Virus record (IMG/VR): IMGVR_UViG_3300025110_000144 | Span: 1-22,367 of that record | From: a virus | DNA: 22,367 nucleotides | Strand: one strand, 5' to 3' | In this document: positions 15,777-22,367 of the stretch, in pieces | Layout of the letters: every line of letters starts with the position of its first letter | Position numbering within the stretch: position 1 is the first letter of the stretch | The notes under the pieces: model-generated | The model's input: only the letters and a program-made list of their open reading frames with translations | The model's database searches: none | What the model was told of the DNA's origin: nothing | Translations under genes and position numbers: made by a program

Positions 15777-15971
15777 ATGGCAGTGATTGACCCCAAGTTC
15801 AAGGTGATTGGGCCTTTCTCCCCTAAGGAGTTCTCCGATACCACCACTCTTGCCAGCAGTATCGACTCAGCAGCAGCGACACTAACTAGCGCCACATCCA
15901 CTACCAGCCTGATAGCATCAGAGGCAATTGTGGTCATGGGTAACATGTTCGTTATACTGACATATGTATGA
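15777..15971 (+). CDS. Small virion protein, paralogue B
   Basis: This 64-aa product starts at ATG 15777, one base after the stop of paralogue A. The block FKVIGPFSPKEFSD is almost identical to its neighbour, while third codon positions have diverged widely (for example ATAGGACCC against ATTGGGCCT), so the duplication is old and the protein block is under purifying selection. Function unknown. Confidence 0.7.
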   Translation: MAVIDPKFKVIGPFSPKEFSDTTTLASSIDSAAATLTSATSTTSLIASEAIVVMGNMFVILTYV

Positions 15972-15987
15972 GAGTGAGGGAGGATGA

Positions 15988-16290
15988 ATGACTTTCGAGT
16001 TGAAAACCCTCGACTTTGATGACATATCTCGCGCTCAGAAAGAGAACGTCAAACTAGCAGAGACCCTGAACCAGACAGGCTCAGTCTTCAACACAGATAG
16101 ACCACTGGCAGGGGTGGTCAGCCAGCAGAGGCAACGCAACACCGAGGTTGGGGACATACTGAACATCGAGGCTGGCACCCGCTGCATCCATTGTGGCATG
16201 CTACACTTCCTATGGAGGGCCGACTGTGGCTCATGTGGGAAGCCCATGGAATACAACATGGGTCATAGGAACGAGGAGGCGAGGCTCTAA
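15988..16290 (+). CDS. Zinc-ribbon protein
   Basis: This 100-aa product has a helical N-terminus (residues 8-32), a linker, and a C-terminal zinc ribbon: C66-x2-C69 and C80-x2-C83 in TRCIHCGMLHFLWRADCGSCG. ATG 15988 follows GAGGGAGGA (15976-15984). The stop overlaps the adaptor ATG (TAATG), so the two are coupled. It is the second gene here with this type of metal knuckle after the portal, which suggests zinc-stabilised connector parts or a DNA/RNA-binding role. No exact family is recognised. Confidence 0.75.
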   Translation: MTFELKTLDFDDISRAQKENVKLAETLNQTGSVFNTDRPLAGVVSQQRQRNTEVGDILNIEAGTRCIHCGMLHFLWRADCGSCGKPMEYNMGHRNEEARL

Positions 16291-17996
16291 TGCCACAGGT
16301 GTTCAGTCCCGGTGAGGCAGAGACGAGACCTCTAGACCCAGACGCAATCGTCTACACCACTGCACAGAAGGTCGCTGACCTTCTTGACATAGGACCACAG
16401 GAAGCAGTTCTAGTGTCATCAGATACGACTCTATCCACTATTGGTGGTGGGGCCAATGATGTAGCAAAGGTGTATGTCACAGGGACTGATTACAGGAATA
16501 CGGGCTTCTCTGTCGATGACTCCATACTCATCTACAGCGATGCTGACCCCTTAGGATTCACAGCCACAATCACAGAAATCTCCTCTACATCAAATGGGGT
16601 AGCATTGGGTTTCATCAGCGAGGGATTGGATGTGAGCAAATACCAAGCAGCCGACAACACATACGTCCAGAACGAAGCATCCTTCACCAACGGCAAGACT
16701 CGCGGCGTCACTAAGGATAAGGTGAATGCGGTCATCAAGAGGATGCAAGACAAGATTGACAACATGACTCACAACTCTTGGAGGCCCAATCTGGTATCAG
16801 CAGAATACATCAACTTCGATACCTACAAGCCTTATCGCCGTAGATACTACACCGATTACGTAGGCACATCACCCCTTCTCTTCAGGAACATCCAGCAGGT
16901 CCTCAGATTGGAACTGTGGCAGGGTGATGACTATCGTGAGATAGCAGCGGCAGAGGCCCGATTGGATATCGCGGATTACTCGAAACTCTCTTCTGATAGC
17001 GTCTTCCTCTCTCCCGGTAACGGTTACGTTGCAAAGTTGTCCGTTGGGACAGGGACCACCCAGTGGAGGTCTGACTTCGACAAGATAACCACCGCTCAGA
17101 ACCTCGCTGACCTAATCAACAAGGAGGACAGGCTCGGTAAGACCGCTGTGAACTTCCTCTCTGACCAGACAGATGCGACCACCACCTTCACTCTGGAGGG
17201 AAGCACCGACAAAGTGGCGGTTCACAACGAGTTCCTAGCCACTGCCAACTCCGACTATGGTAGTGGCAAGGTGAAGATTACCAGCATGCGTTCGACCTCT
17301 GCAGGTGAGACTTGCACCATAGCGGTCAGTGACGCTACTAACCTCACAGTGACTCAGGCTGGTTCAGCAAGCGCATACAGCGCCAGCGTCTCAAGCACCA
17401 CAGTCACTCTTGGTTATGTCTATGATGATGATGGTGCTACCACTGAGGCTTCCAACACCTCAGCATTCACAGAGAAGGGACTGCTGCAGATAGGGGATGA
17501 GGTCCTGTCTTACACAGGCAAGACCGCCACCACATTCCATCCTGACACAGGTGCTGTCACTGCTTGGGGAACCTTCACTGGATGCGTCAATCTCAGTGGG
17601 ACCCCACTAACTACCCTGAACACCACAGGCACGGCAATCGCCCAGCACTTGCTATCAGTAGACTTGGTGGGTGGTAGCGCCAGTGGTGATAGGGGTAGGC
17701 TCCGTGATTGGTGGATTGACAACGAGATGGGCATCATCTACTTCAACAACTCATACCCCTTCTTCGAGTGGAACGCCATCAAGGCGTCATACATCTATGG
17801 TGAGAGGTATCTGGAGAAGGCTATAGAGGACGTATGCACCAAGATGGTAGCGATAGACCTGCTCATGTCAGACGACCGGAGCGTACTCATCCCAGAGGGG
17901 ACGCAGAACGTGGACCTATCGACAAAGATTCAACTATACAAGGCAGACATAGACAAGACCCTACCTAGATACATGGAGGTCATCAGTTTTGGTTGA
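16290..17996 (+). CDS. Head-tail adaptor (connector) with large beta insertions
   Basis: This 568-aa product seems to be an adaptor that binds under the portal, expanded by insertions. The helical core is split: YTTAQKVADLLDI (22-34), VNAVIKRMQDKIDNMTHNSWRP (145-166) and a C-terminal helix pair, EKAIEDVCTKMVAIDLLMSD to YKADIDKTLPRYME. Between these are Thr/Ser/Gly-rich beta modules at about 40-130 and 240-500; the second includes LLQIGDEVLSYTGKTATTF. Ordinary adaptors are 100-200 aa. The order zinc-ribbon, adaptor, neck, terminator, tube supports the assignment. The identity is by pattern and position, so moderately sure. Confidence 0.65.
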   Translation: MPQVFSPGEAETRPLDPDAIVYTTAQKVADLLDIGPQEAVLVSSDTTLSTIGGGANDVAKVYVTGTDYRNTGFSVDDSILIYSDADPLGFTATITEISSTSNGVALGFISEGLDVSKYQAADNTYVQNEASFTNGKTRGVTKDKVNAVIKRMQDKIDNMTHNSWRPNLVSAEYINFDTYKPYRRRYYTDYVGTSPLLFRNIQQVLRLELWQGDDYREIAAAEARLDIADYSKLSSDSVFLSPGNGYVAKLSVGTGTTQWRSDFDKITTAQNLADLINKEDRLGKTAVNFLSDQTDATTTFTLEGSTDKVAVHNEFLATANSDYGSGKVKITSMRSTSAGETCTIAVSDATNLTVTQAGSASAYSASVSSTTVTLGYVYDDDGATTEASNTSAFTEKGLLQIGDEVLSYTGKTATTFHPDTGAVTAWGTFTGCVNLSGTPLTTLNTTGTAIAQHLLSVDLVGGSASGDRGRLRDWWIDNEMGIIYFNNSYPFFEWNAIKASYIYGERYLEKAIEDVCTKMVAIDLLMSDDRSVLIPEGTQNVDLSTKIQLYKADIDKTLPRYMEVISFG

Positions 17997-18333
17997 GAGG
18001 TTGGATGAGCAGATACAGAGGGCAATCAACACCGACCTGATGGCTAACAAAGGCATACAACAGGAACTAATGCAGATGTTCTCCAATGAGCCTGCCCATT
18101 TGAGACAGCAGAAGGAGATGGAGGAGTTCAGAGAGGTGGGAATCAGAGATGACAATGGTGTTCTGGTGGATATAGCATCAGGGCAACCTGCGTCCTCCTC
18201 CACCATTCAAACGGCAATGAGCAACATAGAGAAGAGGATGCTGACCGAGGCGAACCCTAAGATGGAAGAGATGGGTTATGAGTTCTCCAATGGACAGATA
18301 GTATTGAAGATAACAGAGGTGGAGAGTAAATGA
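17989..18333 (+). CDS. Small helical neck protein
   Basis: This 114-aa product starts at TTG 17989, eight bases after GGAGGT (17975-17980), and overlaps the adaptor end by eight bases. Residues 1-55 form charged, Gln-rich helices, followed by VGIRDDNGVLVDI and another helix (QTAMSNIEKRMLTEANPKME). It sits between adaptor and tail terminator, where head closure proteins are found, but those are usually beta barrels, so the role is open. Its stop overlaps the next ATG (ATGA). Confidence 0.65.
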   Translation: MVERLDEQIQRAINTDLMANKGIQQELMQMFSNEPAHLRQQKEMEEFREVGIRDDNGVLVDIASGQPASSSTIQTAMSNIEKRMLTEANPKMEEMGYEFSNGQIVLKITEVESK

Positions 18334-18779
18334 CCGCTACTTGGCTTGAGGGTCTTGATGTGATGCTCGATGTCCTCACGACCAACTGGAATCGAGGTAA
18401 CACCAATAACTACAAACCGATAATCATAGACATCGCTGAAGTCGGAGCGGAGCGTGGGAAGAGGTTGGACATGAAGAATCACGATTACATCATGGTCTTC
18501 GAGACTGCTCACAACGAAGAGACACCAGAGATGCTGTATGACTTCGTCACTACTAGAATCAACATCACTCTGGATGCTAGGACTATGAAGAGTCGCAAGC
18601 ACATGCAGAAGATGGAGAACGAGATAAGGAGATGCGTCCACACCAAGAGGAAGGGTGATGGTGCTAACTTCGACAGATTGGTGTTCAAAACTAGGACGGA
18701 TTTGTCAGATAGGAGCAAAATGTTGTTCAGAACGACCTTTCAGATAGAAGTTGTTATCTTTGCAGAGTTAATCCCATGA
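18330..18779 (+). CDS. Probable tail terminator/completion protein
   Basis: This 149-aa product is alpha/beta: an N-terminal helix (WLEGLDVMLDVLTTNW), strands (KPIIIDIAEVG, DYIMVFETA), a helix-rich region with basic residues (KSRKHMQKMENEIRRCVHTK) and a closing strand, FRTTFQIEVVIFAELIP. Size, layout and the place directly before the tail tube gene fit a tail terminator that caps the tube and joins it to the head. No diagnostic motif exists, so this is mostly synteny. ATGA overlap with the previous gene. Confidence 0.6.
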   Translation: MTATWLEGLDVMLDVLTTNWNRGNTNNYKPIIIDIAEVGAERGKRLDMKNHDYIMVFETAHNEETPEMLYDFVTTRINITLDARTMKSRKHMQKMENEIRRCVHTKRKGDGANFDRLVFKTRTDLSDRSKMLFRTTFQIEVVIFAELIP

Positions 18780-18793
18780 GGTGAGAGAGAGCC

Positions 18794-21010
18794 ATGCCGT
18801 CAACAGTTTATCGTGGGGATTTGTCCGAAATCACTTTCGGTCATGAGTCCGGGCTGGTGCTTGCGCACAACTACAACTCCGACAGCGACTTCACATTCAC
18901 AGCCAAGGCTGGTACTTGGGACAAAGTCGCTGACACCAGCGTCATAGTCCTCGCTGGCGGGACTGCGGACACCCCGGTGGCTGCTGCTAAACTCGCGTAC
19001 CCAGTGGGGATGCTGGTTGGCTCTAAGGTCGTATTCGAGACTGGGGGCGACAACTTCAGTTCTGATGATGATGCTAGCACAGGGAAGTCATTCACCATAG
19101 TAAAGCACGCTGTGGTTGGTAGTGCTACAGAACTGACGATAACACCAGCAATGACCGTGAACCACTCTTCCGGCAAAGTGTCATCGGGTGGAGATGTGAT
19201 GCACATACTACCATACAAGACGCCTTCCATGGATGTCGGTATGGCATACGCTGCTGCTGCCAATGCCTCTACTGAGCGTGTTCTCACCGACCAGTTCGTT
19301 GGTCTGGTAGGCACAGTTGCCCTCCCTGAGACAGTTGTCGATTTGAAGAGGCTGCATGTGGTCGGTCTCGGTCGTGATGTGGCAGTGCAGGTTCCGGGCA
19401 AGTTCATCAACACAGGAGGCTCCTTCGAGTGCAACATACACAACGCTCGATGGTTCTACTACGCCCTAGGCCATGAGGTAGTCAAGATGCCCCTAGTAGC
19501 GTCTGGTGCCAATACTGATGGGAACGTGGCAGTAAACACTCAGAGCGCTATACATTTGACCGCTGCTCCTACTGGGTTGAGGGTAGGTGACGCGGTCTTC
19601 AACCAACACGGGCAGTTCGTGGGGCACATCTCCGCTGAAACGAGGAACGCCGCGTTAAGCACAATCACCTGTACCACAGGGACAAAGACCGCTCTGGTGT
19701 CTGGTGAGACCCTATACTACAGCCCTGCTGCTCTATGCGCTGGTGGCACGGGCACTACGCTTTCCGCCGCTACCAATCCCGGCGACAGTTACATCACATA
19801 CTCTGGTACCACAGTGGCCGAACTGTCACAAGTAGGTGGTTCTAACACTCATCCAGCGGCTGGTGACTATGTCTGGATTGTGGATAGCGGGACCACTGAC
19901 ATCAAGGTGAACAGGGAGACCACCAGCGATGGCACTTGGCCAGTCAATGGCGCTGATAGCATCATAAGCGCTGCTAACAAGATTGAGTGTAGGAGGATTG
20001 TAGCGATAAACAACTCCAAGATTTGGCTTGACGACCCACTTAACTTCGCCCATGCTTCCGCCACTAACATCTACTTCAGCGAGTTCAGCGCAGACAATGG
20101 TTACGGCAGCCCTCATATGGAAACTAGTGCCGCTGACTACGGCAACATACAGAACCCAGTAGAACGTCTGCTATTCTCTAGGACTACGGTTCCCTCCTTC
20201 GCCATGGAGGTCAGCGTCAGAAGGAATGACAACGAGGATGACACCGCTACGGATGGCAGTGTTGGTGATACCAAGCAACTCACACGTGTGTTCCGTGGTT
20301 GCAAGGTGAAGGACTTCTCCCTAAAGGCGGACACTGATGCTGCTCTAAAGATGGCTGTCAACTTCGATGCTGCTCTCTGCTACACTGATACAGGGAGGTT
20401 GGAGAACAATACCGACAAAGGCGACAGGTATGACTGCCATAGGCTCTTCGAGGACACTGCCAACACCGAGCAGAAGAGGAAGGAGTCCGGCATAGCCAAG
20501 AGGACGCAGAAGCCCTTCATGTTCTACAACGGCATCATCAAGGTGAAGGGAGTCACATTAGGGCAAGTGAGCAGTTTCACGCTCAATGGCTCCTCAGGGG
20601 TGCAGCAATACTACACCATCACTGGCAACACAATCGCTGATGCGGAGACAGACCAGATACCATTCGGTGGCTCAAGGAACCCAGCGATAGCAGTAGAGGG
20701 TAAGACCGAGTATAGTCTGGCTCTGGAGATAATAGTCGATGACCCGGTGTTCTATCACAACATGAGGAGAGCAGTCGATAACTTCGATGATAACACCAGT
20801 GACGCAACGGACGCAGACATGATTCGCCTGTCCTTCACCAAGCAGGGAGCAGGCAGCGTCAGAGAGAGCATGGACATCATCATTGATGACTACTTCATCA
20901 CCGAGGCACCACTACCTATTCCTGAGGATAAGGGTCCAATGCGTTCGTCTCTCAAGATTATGCCTAAGTCAATGCATGTCATTGCCAAGGACACATTGAA
21001 ACACTCCTGA
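18794..21010 (+). CDS. Major tail tube protein with large inserted domains
   Basis: At 738 aa this is two to four times the size of ordinary tube proteins. The tube-like core is visible in two parts: residues about 180-235 (LKRLHVVGLGRDVAVQVPGK and GGSFECNIHNARWFYYALG) and about 460-720 (TTVPSFAMEVSVRR, then LTRVFRGCKVKDFSLKADTD, a pattern typical of phage tube proteins). Residues 1-160 and about 240-450 are extra Thr/Gly/Ala-rich beta modules that probably decorate the outside of the tail. The gene lies between terminator and chaperones, as expected. No sheath gene is seen, so a flexible, siphovirus-like tail is likely. ATG 18794 follows AGGTGAGAGAG. Confidence 0.75.
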   Translation: MPSTVYRGDLSEITFGHESGLVLAHNYNSDSDFTFTAKAGTWDKVADTSVIVLAGGTADTPVAAAKLAYPVGMLVGSKVVFETGGDNFSSDDDASTGKSFTIVKHAVVGSATELTITPAMTVNHSSGKVSSGGDVMHILPYKTPSMDVGMAYAAAANASTERVLTDQFVGLVGTVALPETVVDLKRLHVVGLGRDVAVQVPGKFINTGGSFECNIHNARWFYYALGHEVVKMPLVASGANTDGNVAVNTQSAIHLTAAPTGLRVGDAVFNQHGQFVGHISAETRNAALSTITCTTGTKTALVSGETLYYSPAALCAGGTGTTLSAATNPGDSYITYSGTTVAELSQVGGSNTHPAAGDYVWIVDSGTTDIKVNRETTSDGTWPVNGADSIISAANKIECRRIVAINNSKIWLDDPLNFAHASATNIYFSEFSADNGYGSPHMETSAADYGNIQNPVERLLFSRTTVPSFAMEVSVRRNDNEDDTATDGSVGDTKQLTRVFRGCKVKDFSLKADTDAALKMAVNFDAALCYTDTGRLENNTDKGDRYDCHRLFEDTANTEQKRKESGIAKRTQKPFMFYNGIIKVKGVTLGQVSSFTLNGSSGVQQYYTITGNTIADAETDQIPFGGSRNPAIAVEGKTEYSLALEIIVDDPVFYHNMRRAVDNFDDNTSDATDADMIRLSFTKQGAGSVRESMDIIIDDYFITEAPLPIPEDKGPMRSSLKIMPKSMHVIAKDTLKHS

Positions 21011-21019
21011 GGCATCATA

Positions 21020-21559
21020 ATGGTAAGAACGAAAGAGAGAGTCAGGTTCTTCAATAGGAACTCTAGAAGCGCATACATCTCTTGGTTGAAGAGTAAATTT
21101 GACTTCGATGAAAAGGAGGTCGGGGGCCTCAAGACTCGCTCTCAGATTGATGCTGTCCTGTTCTCACCCAAGGAAGAGGAGGAAGAGCCCTCTTGGGTCA
21201 AAGCAGCGATAGAGGTCACTTCACCAAAGGAGGAGGTTGTGGAAGAGCCAATACAGATAGAAGAGATAGAGGACTCCCCCTTCTCCAAAGATTACGATTC
21301 GTATACCATTCGGGAATTGCAGGAACTATGCAAGTACCGAGGTCTAACGATACGAGGCACCAAAGCACAAGTCGTTCTCCGACTACGCAGAGACGATGAA
21401 GGAATCTCGGAAGCACAACCAGAAGAAGATGAGACCAAAGCCCCCTCGAAAGAGGCTGCTGAGGAATCGTCAGATACCCCCTCGAAAGAGGCTGTAACAG
21501 AGGAAGTGACAAATAATGACAGTAGTAGACAAAAGCAAGATATTAACGAAGAAGAATGA
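21020..21559 (+). CDS. SAP-domain protein in the tail region
   Basis: This 179-aa product has residues 94-126 (SYTIRELQELCKYRGLTIRG, then TKAQVVLRLRRDD) as a good match to the SAP helix-extended-helix DNA-binding motif. The N-terminal 45 residues are basic/aromatic (VRFFNRNSRSAYISWLKSKF). The linker (50-90) is Glu-rich, as is the C-terminus, which carries a duplicated PSKEA segment. It overlaps the next gene by 44 bases. A DNA-binding motif between tail tube and tail chaperone is uncommon; it may bind packaged DNA, protein partners or host DNA. SAP identity is fairly sure, function unknown. Confidence 0.75.
   Translation: MVRTKERVRFFNRNSRSAYISWLKSKFDFDEKEVGGLKTRSQIDAVLFSPKEEEEEPSWVKAAIEVTSPKEEVVEEPIQIEEIEDSPFSKDYDSYTIRELQELCKYRGLTIRGTKAQVVLRLRRDDEGISEAQPEEDETKAPSKEAAEESSDTPSKEAVTEEVTNNDSSRQKQDINEEE
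21441..21494 (+). repeat. 18-bp in-phase direct repeat in the SAP gene
   Basis: An 18-base sequence, CCCCCTCGAAAGAGGCTG, occurs at 21441-21458 and again at 21477-21494, a spacing of 36 bases (12 codons). Both copies code for a PSKEA segment in the acidic tail. Confidence 0.9.
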
Positions 21560-21878
21560 CCACCAACATGAGATAAGCGCTGACCCGGATAACCCGGACA
21601 GTGTCATGAAAGTGTGGGTAAGGGAGGTAACCTTCCTAGACATACAGAAAGCCGCACAGACTATGTTTGTGATAGGAGGAGACGGGGTTTCCCTAGACTT
21701 GGAGGCATACTGGAAATACGCCTTCACCAATTGGGTCACTGGGACAGAACCAGAACTGACTGCTGATGAGATGACACAACTCAACGCCTATGTCGGTGAG
21801 CAGTTATCAGGATTACTACCTAAGCCAGAAGAACTGGCGGAGGCCATGCAAGGGGGTTTTACGAAGGCGAGCAGTTGA
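21516..21878 (+). CDS. Tail assembly chaperone (G-like)
   Basis: This 120-aa product lies between the tail tube and tape measure genes, where the G/GT-type chaperones that coat the tape measure protein are encoded. It has a strand-rich N-terminus (VMKVWVREVTFLDIQKAA), then helices (LDLEAYWKYAFTNWV, ELTADEMTQLNAYVGEQLSG) and ends GGFTKASS. ATG 21516 lies inside the SAP gene (44-base overlap) after GAGGAAGTGA. Near its end a GGGTTTT heptamer in the correct phase allows -1 slippage into the next frame. The assignment rests on position, size and the slip site. Confidence 0.8.
   Translation: MTVVDKSKILTKKNDHQHEISADPDNPDSVMKVWVREVTFLDIQKAAQTMFVIGGDGVSLDLEAYWKYAFTNWVTGTEPELTADEMTQLNAYVGEQLSGLLPKPEELAEAMQGGFTKASS
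21854..21860 (+). promoter_or_regulatory. -1 programmed frameshift site (slippery heptamer)
   Basis: The heptamer G-GGT-TTT fits the X-XXY-YYZ rule in the chaperone reading frame (codons GGT 21855-21857, TTT 21858-21860). A run of five G precedes the four T. Slippage by -1 after TTT continues with TAC GAA GGC GAG CAG TTG into the frame ending at 22159, which is open back to 21824. Confidence 0.75.
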
Positions 21879-22159
21879 GAGTTCAGCAGTTCCTAAATCA
21901 GAGGCAGGTAAATACTGCTGAAGATATAGGAATGCAGATGCAGTTGTTCGCCTATCTCGTAGCAAAACATTACAGCATTTCACTAACGGAGGTATATCAG
22001 ATGAGCGCGGAAATTTTCAGACAATCCCTCGTCTGGGCTATGGCCATTGAAGGTGAGCAAGCGAAGGCCATGGAGAAGGAGCGCGTCAGTAGCAGTAGTG
22101 GTAGCAACGATATAGTCACTTTCGACTATTCCTTCCTGAATCTAGAGGAGGACCTCTGA
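21875..22159 (+). CDS. Tail chaperone frameshift extension (T-like)
   Basis: The frame is -1 relative to the upstream chaperone. If started independently it would use TTG 21875, without a Shine-Dalgarno and four bases inside the upstream gene. More likely it is read by -1 slippage at 21854-21860, giving a 214-aa GT-like fusion (115 residues upstream plus 99 from this frame). The segment is helical (EDIGMQMQLFAYLVAKHYS, then SLTEVYQMSAEIFRQSLVWA), with a Ser-rich linker and an acidic end. The T part of such fusions recruits tail tube subunits to the tape measure protein. The stop overlaps the next ATG (TGATG). Confidence 0.75.
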   Translation: MRVQQFLNQRQVNTAEDIGMQMQLFAYLVAKHYSISLTEVYQMSAEIFRQSLVWAMAIEGEQAKAMEKERVSSSSGSNDIVTFDYSFLNLEEDL

Positions 22160-22367
22160 TGACTGCAACTATGCAATTAGCCACAAGCATCTTTGGTCTC
22201 ACTAGTGGCTCTAAAGGCCTATCTCAGGTCGTAACTGGCATACAGGAGGGTGTTGGCAAACTAGGCAAGATGTTCGGAGATGTCTGGGCCAATATGAAGG
22301 AGATAGCCGAAGAGAAGATAGAAGCCATAAAGGAGAAGTGGGATGAGGTCAAGGACTTCTTCAGCCC
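22159..22367 (+). CDS. Probable tape measure protein, 5-prime part
   Basis: The gene starts at ATG 22159, overlapping the preceding stop, and runs off the window end after 69 codons. The visible part is MTATMQLATSIFGLTSGSKG, then an amphipathic helix region with repeated Lys/Glu/Trp (WANMKEIAEEKIEAIKEKWD). Long helical proteins directly after the G/GT chaperones are tape measures, which set tail length. Only the N-terminus can be seen, so length and later domains are unknown. Confidence 0.7.
   Translation, partial: MTATMQLATSIFGLTSGSKGLSQVVTGIQEGVGKLGKMFGDVWANMKEIAEEKIEAIKEKWDEVKDFFS

Noticed and set aside
1-22367. tRNA genes, CRISPR arrays, insertion sequences, integrase or attachment sites
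   Set aside because: None seen; coding frames fill nearly all of the window and the repeats present are short and inside genes.

Overview
The window is a compact block of late (virion) genes from a tailed double-stranded DNA virus (Caudoviricetes, HK97-fold lineage). All supported genes are on the + strand, usually with ATGA/TGATG-type overlaps or gaps of a few bases. The layout is terminase, portal, protease/scaffold, major capsid, neck, tail tube, tail chaperones and the start of a probable tape measure gene. By eye the base composition is near half G+C. Arg is written mostly AGG/AGA, Shine-Dalgarno sites are of the GGTGA/GGAGG type, GTG and TTG starts are frequent, and one intergenic gap carries an archaeal-looking TATA element in front of a gene without a Shine-Dalgarno. 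Together this fits a marine archaeal virus, for example one of Marine Group II Euryarchaeota (magrovirus-like). That host is an inference; nothing here proves it.

Bases 1-2075 hold an unrecognised gene and the large terminase (Walker A, Walker B and RNase H-like nuclease residues all visible). Bases 2085-3267 hold a possible micro-ORF and a 375-aa protein with a single LAGLIDADG homing-endonuclease domain at its C-terminus. Bases 3267-5021 encode a portal protein with two Cys-type zinc knuckles and a Met/Gly/Pro repeat tail. Three small helical proteins follow (5063-6126), then a giant 1888-aa protein (6137-11803). Its C-terminal part looks like an ATP-dependent DNA ligase core plus OB fold in which the catalytic motifs are eroded. 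That is the most unusual object in the window.

A short promoter-like gap (11804-11871) precedes a fused XkdF-type prohead protease/scaffold gene. This gene has a strong in-frame internal start at 12397 that should yield free scaffold. The major capsid protein follows (13258-14394), then a run of small head or decoration proteins including a tandem paralogous pair (15575-15971), a zinc-ribbon protein, a head-tail adaptor with large beta insertions, a neck protein, a probable tail terminator and a very large tail tube protein (738 aa). After a SAP-domain protein come two tail assembly chaperone frames linked by a textbook -1 slippery heptamer (GGGTTTT, 21854-21860), as in lambda G/GT. The window ends inside the probable tape measure gene.

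Functionally, terminase and portal package DNA into a capsid built from the major capsid protein on the scaffold and matured by the protease. The neck genes close the head, and the tube, chaperone and tape measure genes build a long non-contractile-type tail (no sheath gene is seen here). A 21-residue motif around Met-Ser-Trp is shared by the C-termini of the scaffold and of a small coiled-coil protein next to the portal, which suggests that both dock on the same capsid partner.
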